Origin: Arthrobacter cheniae
Lineage (GTDB): Bacteria > Actinomycetota > Actinomycetes > Actinomycetales > Micrococcaceae
Direction of reading: 5' to 3'
DNA: 64,000 bases
Assembly (NCBI RefSeq): GCF_003602275.1
Contig: NZ_QZVT01000001.1
Span: 526,567-590,566, forward strand
The notes below the pieces were generated by a model, which searched no databases, had not been told where the DNA came from, and worked only from the letters and a program-made list of their open reading frames with translations. A program made the position numbers and the translations under genes. Shown here in pieces: positions 34,003 to 42,078 of the stretch (position 1 is its first letter; every line of letters begins with the position of its first letter).

Positions 34003-34989
34003 GTGCAGACAACCCCGGTCGTGAAAGTCCTCGCAGCCTGGCTGCTGGTACTCATGCTCGTCGGCGCCGCGTTCTTCGCCACCGTCTCCGTGATGAATGG
34101 AAAGCTCTACAGCCCGGAGCATCAGGTCAGGCTGTACCTCGATGCGCTGCGCGACGGTGACGGCGGCAAGGCGCTCGGGCTGCTGAACGCCTCCGTACCG
34201 GAAGGCTCCAACCCCACGCTGCTCGACGGTGATGCCCTCCGCAGGGCGAGCGAACCCCTCGAGAACCTGGAGGTGGGCGACGCGCGCCGGACCGCGAACG
34301 ACCGCGTGGAGGTACCCGTGACCTACACCCTTGAGGGAGCCGAGGCCACGAGCGTCTTCGCCCTCGAGCGCACGGGCACCGAATGGGGATTGTTCAACGT
34401 GTGGGAGTTCGAGCAGACGGTCCTGCCGACCGTCGAGGTCACGGCACTGAACAGTGTGGAGGCGGCGGTGAACGGGGTCGACGTCGGCCTCCCCGACGGT
34501 AGCGCGGCCCTCGCCGCCTTCTACCCGACTTCCGTCACCGCGCAGTACGAGGGCAAGTATTTCTCCGCACCGGAGCGTCACGCGACCGTGACGAGCCGGG
34601 AGACACCGCCGCCGCCCCTCGCGCTCGCCACGGAGGCGACGCCCGAACTGATCCGGGCCGTCGACGACCAGCTTCACGCCTTCCTCGACGGCTGCGCCGA
34701 ACAGACCGTCTTCCAGCCGACGAACTGCCCGTTCAACTACCCCACCAACGAGCGGCTGGCCGGCGACATCTCCTGGACCATCGAGGAGTATCCGGCCGCC
34801 TCCGTCACCCCGAACGACGGCGGCTGGCTGCTCGCCCCCCTCCGCGGAAGTGCCCGCATCGAGACGCAGCTCAGGGACTTCTTCTCGGGCGAGGTCCGGG
34901 ACGTCTCGGAATCCGTCCCGTTCGAGTTCACCGCCGATCTCACGGTGAGCGAGGACGCCATCACCGTCACGCCCGTCGTCCGCTACTAG
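34003..34989 (+). CDS. Membrane-anchored extracellular protein of unknown function
   Basis: The 328-residue protein has one N-terminal membrane anchor (about residues 8-30) and an otherwise soluble, strand-rich exterior part. Residues 36-140 resemble the NTF2-like or DUF4878 type of small alpha-beta domain (YLDALRDGDGGKALGLL), but I cannot name the family with certainty. Two cysteines (in DGCAEQT and TNCPFNY) may form a disulphide. The GTG start has TACCGT ending 6 nt upstream, so it is probably leaderless. Confidence 0.6.
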   Translation: MQTTPVVKVLAAWLLVLMLVGAAFFATVSVMNGKLYSPEHQVRLYLDALRDGDGGKALGLLNASVPEGSNPTLLDGDALRRASEPLENLEVGDARRTANDRVEVPVTYTLEGAEATSVFALERTGTEWGLFNVWEFEQTVLPTVEVTALNSVEAAVNGVDVGLPDGSAALAAFYPTSVTAQYEGKYFSAPERHATVTSRETPPPPLALATEATPELIRAVDDQLHAFLDGCAEQTVFQPTNCPFNYPTNERLAGDISWTIEEYPAASVTPNDGGWLLAPLRGSARIETQLRDFFSGEVRDVSESVPFEFTADLTVSEDAITVTPVVRY

Positions 34990-35031
34990 CCTGCTACCGG
35001 GTCTCGTCGACCCAGCGGCTTCCGGCACTGG

Positions 35032-36129
35032 TCAGGGGATGAGATTCTCGGCTCGATAGCGCTCGAAGAGGCCGATGAACGCGTCGACGGTCCTCCGGTA
35101 CCCGGTGAAGCCGGCCACACGGCTCTTGCCCATGTCCGTGACCACCTCGATGTCGCGGCCCAGGTCGCCGTCCGTGTGCCACCAGGATGCCACCCGATCC
35201 AGTGCAGGCTCCACGAGTCCATGGCGCTCCGCCAGTTCCGCCCACTGCGCTTCCCGTCCGGCCATGGCCTGCTCGAGCGGGCGCGGCGCCTGATCGAAGC
35301 CCTCCCAGCTGACACCGAAGTAGTCGGCAAGCTGCGGCCACATCCAGCGCCATCGGAAGACGTCCCCGTTGACGATGTTGAAGGCCTCATCGGCGGCGGC
35401 ACGGGTGGTCGACGCCCAGACCATGTGCTCGGCGAGGAGCGCGGCGTCCGTCATGTCGGTGAGGCCGTTCCACTGCGTCTCCGAGCCGGGGAACACGAAG
35501 GGCTCACCCGACTCCCGGCACAGTGATGCCTGCACGGCGAGGGTCAGTCCCATGTTCATGGCGTTGCCGACCGCGTGCCCGATCACGGTGTGCGCGCGAT
35601 GCACCGACCAGGTGAAGCCCTGCTCGGCCGCTGCGGCGAAGAGCTCGTCCTCCTGCGCGTAGTAGAAGTTCCGGACGGGCAGGCGCGGCTCCTCCTCGTG
35701 GAACGGTGTGTCCGCCATCTCGCCGGCCGCATAGGCCTCGAAGGGGCCGAGGTAGTGCTTCAGTCCCGTCATGAGGGCCACGTGGGCGATCCCCTTTCCG
35801 CGGAGGGCGAGGAGCAGGTCCCGGACCATCCCGGCATTGACCCTGATGTTCTCCTCCTCGGTGTCCTGCCGGGACCAGGCGGTGAAGAAGACGTGCGTCG
35901 GGTGCTCAGGGGCGAGGGCGGCAGCCACCGCTTCAGCCGACGGCAGATCCGCCGGGAGCCAGCGGACGCCGTCGCGCGCGGCACCAGGCCTCCGGGACAG
36001 GGCGAGGACGGGCCAGCCGTCCGCGGTGAGCTTCTCGACGAGCGCCGAGCCGGCGATGCCCGTGGCTCCGACCACGAGTGCCGTGCGTGGTCCGTCGTGT
36101 GCTGTTGCGGGTGCGGTGTCGATGGTCAT
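35032..36129 (-). CDS. SDR reductase of the PRISE (progesterone 5-beta-reductase/iridoid synthase-like) type
   Basis: A 365-residue NAD(P)-binding protein with Rossmann motif GATGIAG at 21-27. The signature segments of PRISE enzymes are present: THVFFTAWSRQDTEEENIRV, ALMTGLKHYLGPFEAYA (catalytic-type lysine) and NFYYAQEDEL (catalytic-type tyrosine), plus WSVHRAHTVIGHAVGNAMN. Plant and bacterial members reduce activated enone double bonds with NADPH. It stands alone, with no obvious pathway genes, so the substrate is unknown. Convergent with the preceding gene. Confidence 0.82.
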   Translation of the reverse strand: MTIDTAPATAHDGPRTALVVGATGIAGSALVEKLTADGWPVLALSRRPGAARDGVRWLPADLPSAEAVAAALAPEHPTHVFFTAWSRQDTEEENIRVNAGMVRDLLLALRGKGIAHVALMTGLKHYLGPFEAYAAGEMADTPFHEEEPRLPVRNFYYAQEDELFAAAAEQGFTWSVHRAHTVIGHAVGNAMNMGLTLAVQASLCRESGEPFVFPGSETQWNGLTDMTDAALLAEHMVWASTTRAAADEAFNIVNGDVFRWRWMWPQLADYFGVSWEGFDQAPRPLEQAMAGREAQWAELAERHGLVEPALDRVASWWHTDGDLGRDIEVVTDMGKSRVAGFTGYRRTVDAFIGLFERYRAENLIP

Positions 36130-36244
36130 GCGCTCCTTCTGTGCTGCCGATCAGTCGTCGGCGGGATTTCTGCGGGTGCCACAGGGCCCTGTCGCGGTTC
36201 CTGCTTCCACCGTCGGCTGCGCAGGGAGTGGACCACGGAACCGA

Positions 36245-38227
36245 TCAGTCGAGGCCGCGCAGGTCCAGGGTCAGCTCGGTGCCGCCGTCGGCCGTGACAG
36301 TGACCGGGATGCCCCAGTCCTGCTGGTACAGGTGGCAGGCGGCGTGGTCGGGGATGTCGCCGCCGGGCTCGCCGTCGCAGGAGGCCGCCCGTGCGGTGAT
36401 GTGCAGGACGCCGTCGCCCGCGTCCGGGGAGAGTACGAGCTCCCGCGTCAGGCCCGTGGACGTGCCGCCCCCGGATACCAGAAGGGTCTCGGGAGATGAG
36501 CTGATCTTCAGCTGGGTAGGATCCCCCCAGCGGTCGTCCAGCTTCTGTCCCCTGGGCGCGCTGAAACGAACGGTCAGGGCCACGGGTTTCGCGGACATCG
36601 GTGTCGTGGGTCGCTGGGTCTGCGACGCACCCTCGTCGACGGCGAGCGCCTCCCTGGGCAGCGGCACGCGGATGAGCTGGTGCCGGTTGGTCTCGACGAC
36701 GATGAGCAGCGGGTCTCCGCCATCGGCCACGGGTGTCATGTCCACCAGCACATCGGACGGTTCGGAGAGTCCCCGGAGCAGCGTGGACACCTGCCGTGTG
36801 GCGGGGTCGTAGCGACGGACGGCGCCGTTGTAGGTGTCCGCGATGGCGATGGAGCCGTCGGGCAGTGCGGTCACGCCGAGTGGGTGCTGCAGGCGGGCCT
36901 GGTCGGCATCGCCGTCGCGGAAGCCGAAGTCGAAGAGTCCCGTGCCGACGGCTGTCTGCACCTGGATCCGGTTGCGCCCGTTGACTTCGATGAAGGACAG
37001 GAGGCGCACGGAGGAAGTCTCGGAGTCGGCGATCCAGATGGTGCCGTTGGCATCCTCTGCTAGGCCGGAGGACTGGGCGAACCAGGCCGCGGAGGCATCG
37101 CCGTCAAGCAGTCCCTCGAGCCCGGTGCCGGCGAGGACCTCGACCGAGTGGGTACGGGGGTCGTAGGTGAAGATCTGGTGCGTGCCGGCCATGGCGATGA
37201 CGACCCTGTCCAACACGGACGAGTAGAGGACGTCCCAGGGTGACGACAGCGAGACGTCCAGCGCGTCCGTGCCGAGCTGCGTCTCCGTCAGGCGCGGGGT
37301 CACGCTCTCGGCGCCGACCTCGAACGCGTTCTCCTGCCGGCCCGTCTTCGTGTGGTTCCCGGCGTCGAGCAGGCGTTGAATGCCGTTGCCGGCGAGCGTA
37401 CGCACCTCACCCGTGGCGAGGGTGACCCCGCGGAGGCGGTGGTTCACGGAGTCGGCCACGACGACGTCGTACCCGACCTCGGCGGCCAGCCCGGCCGGCA
37501 GCAGCGCGACGCCCTGCGGCTCGTTGAACTGCGCTTCCGCGGCGCTTCCATCCAGGAAGCCCTTGGTGCCGGAGCCGATGGTCCGGCGCACGGTGACGAG
37601 GTCCGCTTCGAGCTCGACGAGCCGGTGGTGGCCGGTATCGCCCGCGAGGAACGTGCCACTCGCGGGCAGCGCGAGGAGTTTGCCCGGGAACTTGAGGTCC
37701 CCCGCCGCACTCTCGGTGGGGACGTAGGGGCCGTCGCCACGGTGGAGCGTGCCTTTCGCCTCGTGCTCGGTGACGAGCTCCTCGACGAGGGACGTGAGCC
37801 CCGCGGCGTGCCCCTCCCCGGAGAGGTGCGCCACGATGTAGCCCTCGGGATCGATCACCACGAGCGTGGGCCAGGCACGGGCCGTGTAGGCCTGCCAGGT
37901 GGTCAGCTCCGGGTCGTCGAGGACGGGGTGGTGGATCTCGTAGCGCTCGACGGCGGCAGCGAGGGCTGCCGGATCGGCCTCGTGCTCGAACTTCGGCGAG
38001 TGCACGCCGACGGTGACGAGGACGTCCGAGTACTGCTCCTCCAGGGGCCGCAGCTCGTCGAGGACGTGCAGGCAGTTGATGCAGCAGAACGTCCAGAAAT
38101 CGAGGACGACGATCTTTCCTCGCAGGTCCTCGAGCTGGAGCTGCTTCCCGCCCGTGTTGAGCCAGTTACGGCCGGTCAGCGCTGAGCCGCGCACGCGGTA
38201 GCCGGTGCGCACGGTGGTCTCGGTCAT
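36245..38227 (-). CDS. Thioredoxin-like protein with NHL repeats
   Basis: The 660-residue protein starts with a thioredoxin/TlpA-like domain (about 20-165) carrying a CINC redox site at 49-52 (FWTFCCINCLHV). A six-bladed NHL beta-propeller (about 175-510) and a C-terminal strand-rich domain with DQAA-like features follow. No signal peptide is visible, so it is probably cytoplasmic. Its ATG overlaps the stop of the CopD-CtaG gene (ATGA). That coupling suggests a role in thiol chemistry for copper delivery or oxidase assembly, but this is inference. Confidence 0.83.
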   Translation of the reverse strand: MTETTVRTGYRVRGSALTGRNWLNTGGKQLQLEDLRGKIVVLDFWTFCCINCLHVLDELRPLEEQYSDVLVTVGVHSPKFEHEADPAALAAAVERYEIHHPVLDDPELTTWQAYTARAWPTLVVIDPEGYIVAHLSGEGHAAGLTSLVEELVTEHEAKGTLHRGDGPYVPTESAAGDLKFPGKLLALPASGTFLAGDTGHHRLVELEADLVTVRRTIGSGTKGFLDGSAAEAQFNEPQGVALLPAGLAAEVGYDVVVADSVNHRLRGVTLATGEVRTLAGNGIQRLLDAGNHTKTGRQENAFEVGAESVTPRLTETQLGTDALDVSLSSPWDVLYSSVLDRVVIAMAGTHQIFTYDPRTHSVEVLAGTGLEGLLDGDASAAWFAQSSGLAEDANGTIWIADSETSSVRLLSFIEVNGRNRIQVQTAVGTGLFDFGFRDGDADQARLQHPLGVTALPDGSIAIADTYNGAVRRYDPATRQVSTLLRGLSEPSDVLVDMTPVADGGDPLLIVVETNRHQLIRVPLPREALAVDEGASQTQRPTTPMSAKPVALTVRFSAPRGQKLDDRWGDPTQLKISSSPETLLVSGGGTSTGLTRELVLSPDAGDGVLHITARAASCDGEPGGDIPDHAACHLYQQDWGIPVTVTADGGTELTLDLRGLD

Positions 38228-40368
38228 TCATCGTCTCCTGCGGTGGTGGTCGTCCGCGCCGTGGATTGCTGCGCAGGAGGCCGGGGTCCGGCGTCGCGCA
38301 CGGCGAGGTCGGCGAACATGCTGTTGTAAGCCGTGAGGTCGGCGTCGTTATTCCTGTCCGCCGCACGGTCCTTGCGTTTCGTCTCCCTCGCGTCGGAACG
38401 GGACCATACGACGGCCACCCCGATCGCGAGCAGGAGGGTGGGGATCTCACCGACCCCCCAGGTGACAGCGCCACCCACCTGTTGGTCGGCGAGGGCGGAG
38501 GCACCCCACTCGCGGCCCATGTTGCCGAACCAGGAGGCTTCGAGGAGTGAGGTGGATCCCATGAGCGTGACGCCGAAGAAGGCGTGGAACGCCATGGTCG
38601 CGAAGAGGAGCAGGATACGCATCGGGTAGGGAGCCCGGAACGGCACCGGGTCCGAGCCGATCATCGAGAGCACGAAGATGTAGCCCGTGATGAGGAAGTG
38701 GGTGATCATCAGCTCGTGTCCGACGTGCTCACGCAGGGCGAATCCGAACAGCGGAGAGTAGTAGAACACGATGATCGACGCGACGAAGTTGCCCGCTGCG
38801 AACAGCGGATGGGTGATGATCCTCGACGGCCAGGAATGCACTATTACGAGGATCCACTCCCGGAGGCCGCGGGTACCGTCACGGCGCGCACCGAGCGCCT
38901 TGAGGGCAAGGGTCACGGGGGCGCCGAGGACGAGGAACAGCGGCACCACCATCGTCAGCGCCATGTGGTCGACCATGTGTGCGCTGAAGAGGACCATCCC
39001 GTAGACGGCGGGGGGCCCGGAGGTGAAATAGGTCAGGAGAGCCAGGCCCACTAGCCAGCTGAGGAGCTTCACGACGGACCAGGAATCCCCACGGCGGTGG
39101 AGCTTGACCATCCCGAGGACGTAGGCGACGCCGAAGGTCAGCGCGACGGTGATCCACAGCCAGTCGGGCCGCCACTCCGTCAGCCAGCGGGCCATGGTCG
39201 GCTCCGGCGGGAGATCGTACCCGGTGAGGATCCGGGCCGGGCCCGCCTCCGTCGGCAGCACCTCGGAGCGGGGCGGGGCCGTGCGGCCGAGGGCTCCTGC
39301 GACGCCGGACACAGCGGCCATGATGACCAGCTCGACGGCGATGAGCTGCCACAGCACTCTGCGTGCCGAGAGCTTCGACGCGGCAGTGCCGGATGAAGCC
39401 TCGAGCTGCGGGATGATCCACTGCCGGTGCATCCAGCCGATCCCGCCGAGCAGCAGGGTGGCGACTGTCTTGAAGGTGACGAGCAGGCCCCACTCGGAAC
39501 TGAGCTGTGCGAGGTCGGTGATCCGGAGGCTCGCATTCACCACGCCGGACGCCATCACGAGGATGAACGCGAAGCCGGCGAGGGCGGAGAACCGCTTGAG
39601 GACAGGCAGTGCCTGGTTCCCCAGCGTGCCGCTCACCACGGCCAGGGAGATGATGCCGCCGACCCAGAGGCAGACGCCCACGAGGTGGAGTGCGATCGAG
39701 TTGACGGCCGCGTTGTGGTCATCGCCACTGGCGGAGTGCCCGACCAGGGCAACGGGCAGCAGGTTCAGCAACGCCAGCACCAGGGTCAGTGCCAGCCCGG
39801 TCTGTGAACGCACCCCGAACAGGATGGTCGCGAGGACGGCGGAGGCTATCGACGTCACGAGCCACGCACGACCGGTGGAGAAGTCGGTGAGGAAGGCCGC
39901 GAGGCCCTGCGTATAGGCGGGGTCGGTGCTGAGCGGCAGTCCCGCGGCGTCGGAGTAGGTGAAGACCATGACTCCGAGCGCGCCGATGGTCCAGGCCACC
40001 GCGGAGACGGAAGCCAGGATCAGGACGCGGGAGAACGCGGGATGCTCGGCTGCGGTCTCCTTCGGCTTGCGTCCGCCCGTGCCTGCCGTGCGAGGCAGCA
40101 TGACGACGGCGAAGACGAGGGCGCCGATGGTTCCGGCGGCCGCCGTGTTGTTCAGGACCTTGGCGACGGGCAGGCCCCACCGGGTCAGGGCGCCGGGATC
40201 TCCGAGCTGCCGGGCTGCTGCTGCACCCGAGTAGAACAGGGCGACGACGAGCGCGGCAAGCATGACGACGCCGGCGAGGACCAGCCAGCCCGTCGCGACG
40301 GCGCGCTCCGAAGAGGCGGTGGCGAGGGTTTCGCGCGGTTGCTTCGCAGTAGTCGACACGTACACCAT
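38224..40368 (-). CDS. CopD-CtaG fusion: copper transport and cytochrome oxidase assembly membrane protein
   Basis: A 714-residue integral membrane protein. The N-terminal half (about 20-360) is CopD-like (copper resistance D); the C-terminal half (about 400-660) is of the CtaG caa3-assembly family, with the His-rich helices FSAHMVDHMALTMVVPLFLV and REHVGHELMITHFLITGYIF. Such fusions are frequent in actinobacteria and are thought to move copper to the oxidase. The initiating codon lies in TGTACACC, giving a GTG start. It is the first gene of a two-gene unit with the thioredoxin-NHL gene. Confidence 0.85.
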   Translation of the reverse strand: MVYVSTTAKQPRETLATASSERAVATGWLVLAGVVMLAALVVALFYSGAAAARQLGDPGALTRWGLPVAKVLNNTAAAGTIGALVFAVVMLPRTAGTGGRKPKETAAEHPAFSRVLILASVSAVAWTIGALGVMVFTYSDAAGLPLSTDPAYTQGLAAFLTDFSTGRAWLVTSIASAVLATILFGVRSQTGLALTLVLALLNLLPVALVGHSASGDDHNAAVNSIALHLVGVCLWVGGIISLAVVSGTLGNQALPVLKRFSALAGFAFILVMASGVVNASLRITDLAQLSSEWGLLVTFKTVATLLLGGIGWMHRQWIIPQLEASSGTAASKLSARRVLWQLIAVELVIMAAVSGVAGALGRTAPPRSEVLPTEAGPARILTGYDLPPEPTMARWLTEWRPDWLWITVALTFGVAYVLGMVKLHRRGDSWSVVKLLSWLVGLALLTYFTSGPPAVYGMVLFSAHMVDHMALTMVVPLFLVLGAPVTLALKALGARRDGTRGLREWILVIVHSWPSRIITHPLFAAGNFVASIIVFYYSPLFGFALREHVGHELMITHFLITGYIFVLSMIGSDPVPFRAPYPMRILLLFATMAFHAFFGVTLMGSTSLLEASWFGNMGREWGASALADQQVGGAVTWGVGEIPTLLLAIGVAVVWSRSDARETKRKDRAADRNNDADLTAYNSMFADLAVRDAGPRPPAQQSTARTTTTAGDDE

Positions 40369-40456
40369 TCTCTACCCGGAGTAGAAATAGGGCCAATCTC
40401 CTGGTGGTTCCCATCGTGGGGTCCCACCGCGTGCCCGACACGCCCGATCATGACGA

Positions 40457-40485
40457 AGGGCCGCCGCCGTCATGGCAGCGACCCT
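40457..40485 (-). terminator. Probable terminator of hup
   Basis: On the minus strand AGGGTCGCTG and CGGCGGCCCT pair over ten positions with two wobbles, followed by TTCGTC. It lies 28 nt after the hup stop codon. Confidence 0.5.
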
Positions 40486-40512
40486 CCGGTCATGCGGGAA
40501 TGTTCCTGCGAA

Positions 40513-40791
40513 TTACTTGGCGGAAGCCTTCAGCTTCGAGCCTGCGGTCAGCTTGACGCTGTGGCCCGCGGCGATCTGGATGGTCTCACCGGTCTGGGGG
40601 TTGCGGCCGGTGCGTGCTGCACGGCTGGTGCGCTCGACGGCGAGCCATCCGGGGATGGTGATCTTCTCATCCTTGGCGATGGACTCGGCGAAGACGTCAA
40701 ACAGGGCGTCGAGGACGCCATTGACGGCGGCCTGGCTGGTGTCGGCCTTCGCCGCTACCTCGGCAACAAGTTCACTACGGTTTTTAGCCAA
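40513..40791 (-). CDS. hup: HU-family nucleoid DNA-binding protein
   Basis: A 92-residue HU protein: helix-turn-helix dimer core at the N-terminus, then the DNA-embracing arm with RTGRNPQTGETIQIAAG near residues 61-77 and the usual VKLTAGSKLK end. It bends and compacts DNA. The start is a TTG with an ideal AGGAGG box 7 nt upstream; the next ATG in frame would remove most of the protein. Unlike the longer mycobacterial HU there is no Lys/Ala-rich tail. Confidence 0.95.
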   Translation of the reverse strand: MAKNRSELVAEVAAKADTSQAAVNGVLDALFDVFAESIAKDEKITIPGWLAVERTSRAARTGRNPQTGETIQIAAGHSVKLTAGSKLKASAK

Positions 40792-40969
40792 TTTAGGTCC
40801 TCCTGGACGTCACTCTTCGGAACGAGCTTTTCACGGTATTCGAAAAGCCTCTGTCCGAAAACCTATCAGCTTGGGCGCCCTCTTCCGCGTGTTTACGCGG
40901 CTTTTCAGCATAAACCCGCCGTTTCCAGGGGTGTTTTACGCCTCGTCCGACCGCCGTCGTCGAAACGCA

Positions 40970-41001
40970 GGAAGCCGGCAACCCGGAGGTTGCCGGCTTC
41001 C
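40970..41001 (-). terminator. Terminator of the rpmB-rpmG-rpsN operon
   Basis: A perfect 14-bp stem (GGAAGCCGGCAACC and its complement) closes on a 4-nt loop, 58 nt after the rpsN stop. The minus-strand continuation is CTGCGTTTCG, with only a short T-run. Confidence 0.75.
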
Positions 41002-41059
41002 CGGTGTCACCGCTCGAAGCGGATGGAGGTACTGCGAGGGCATGATGCCCCGGCGACTG

Positions 41060-41365
41060 CTACCAGCTCGACTTGGTCACGCCGGGCAGTTCGCCACGGT
41101 GGGCCATGTCGCGGAACCGGATGCGTGAGATACCGAACTTCTGGATGGTTCCACGGGGACGACCATCGATCTGGTCGCGGTTGCGCAGACGCACCGGTGA
41201 AGCGTTGCGGGGAAGCTTCTGCAGGCCGAGGCGTGCCGCTTCGCGTGCTTCGTCGGTGGCGTTCTCGTCGACGAGGGTCTTCTTGAGCTCGAGGCGCTTG
41301 GCCGCGTAGCGCTCGACGATGACCTTGCGCTGCTCGTTACGAGCAATCTTTGACTTCTTGGCCAT
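41060..41365 (-). CDS. rpsN: 30S ribosomal protein S14, zinc-free type
   Basis: A 101-residue S14 of the long form: [10 protein letters not shown] at the start, and the conserved C-terminal block [19 protein letters not shown]. It has no cysteines, so it lacks the zinc ribbon of short S14. It starts 2 bp after rpmG and is the last gene of the L28-L33-S14 unit, an arrangement found in actinobacterial zinc-independent ribosomal clusters. Confidence 0.96.
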   Translation of the reverse strand: MAKKSKIARNEQRKVIVERYAAKRLELKKTLVDENATDEAREAARLGLQKLPRNASPVRLRNRDQIDGRPRGTIQKFGISRIRFRDMAHRGELPGVTKSSW

Positions 41366-41367
41366 GG

Positions 41368-41535
41368 TTAGCGCTCCTCTCGGAATTCGACGTGCTTGCG
41401 GATCTTGGGGTCGTACTTCATCAGGACCATGCGGTCCGGATCGTTACGACGGTTCTTGCGCGTCACGTAGGTGTAGCCCGTCCCGGCGGTGGACTTCAGC
41501 TTGATGATCGGACGTACGTCCTTGTCCTTTGCCAT
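41368..41535 (-). CDS. rpmG: 50S ribosomal protein L33, zinc-free type
   Basis: A 55-residue L33 ([18 protein letters not shown], then [20 protein letters not shown]). It contains no cysteine, so the zinc-binding CxxC pairs of the other L33 type are missing. Its ATG overlaps the rpmB stop (TAATG), and AGAG within the end of rpmB may serve as ribosome-binding site. Confidence 0.96.
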   Translation of the reverse strand: MAKDKDVRPIIKLKSTAGTGYTYVTRKNRRNDPDRMVLMKYDPKIRKHVEFREER

Positions 41536-41771
41536 TAGAGCTTCACACCCCTCGCGAGGATCGATGCAACGACTGCCTCGATGCCGCGGACGTCGATCGT
41601 CTTGATGCCGCGGACGGAGACCTGCAGCGTCACATTGCGGCGCAGGGAAGGCACGTAGTAGCGCTTCTTCTGAATGTTGGGGTCGAACCGGCGCTTATTG
41701 CGGCGGTGCGAGTGCGAAATGCTGTGTCCAAAGCCGGGCTCGGCTCCGGTCACTTGGCAGTGGGCTGCCAT
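41535..41771 (-). CDS. rpmB: 50S ribosomal protein L28
   Basis: A 78-residue L28 ([20 protein letters not shown], then [20 protein letters not shown]). Only one cysteine remains of the CxxC pairs in zinc-binding L28, so it is also of the zinc-free type. It is the first gene of the operon and has GGAGGAG 6 nt upstream of its ATG. A dyad that could be an operator lies 57 bp upstream. Confidence 0.95.
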   Translation of the reverse strand: MAAHCQVTGAEPGFGHSISHSHRRNKRRFDPNIQKKRYYVPSLRRNVTLQVSVRGIKTIDVRGIEAVVASILARGVKL

Positions 41772-41827
41772 AACTCTCCTCCAGATTAGATGAACGTGAC
41801 GGAATCACTTGTTGAGCGTCCCGCCAC

Positions 41828-41850
41828 CAGTAATGACACCGCTATTACTG
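41828..41850. promoter_or_regulatory. 7-bp dyad upstream of rpmB, candidate Zur operator
   Basis: CAGTAAT and ATTACTG flank a 9-bp centre, an AT-rich exception in GC-rich surroundings. In mycobacteria, streptomycetes and corynebacteria zinc-free ribosomal clusters are repressed by the zinc sensor Zur through AT-rich palindromes of about this size. The match to published Zur boxes is partial (TAATGA...ATTA). The rest of the 307-bp gap up to the glgC-like gene holds a short GGCAGG/CCTGCC hairpin near 41872 and nothing else I recognise. Confidence 0.4.
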
Positions 41851-42078
41851 CAGCTTTCCGGAGGTTGACCCGGCAGGGTGAGAACCTGCCAGAGTGCCTC
41901 GCCGCGGGGAAGACGGTGAAGATTAGGCGGCGCGCGGCCTTGCGGCCGGCACAGCCTTAAATTCTAGGTAGTCACGGGTAGCCGGGCAAATCCCATCCTG
42001 TCCAGGGAACAGGGCGGCACCCGCCGTAGCCAAACGCCTTACCATACTACCGACAGGATCTGGCTTGACCAAAACGGA

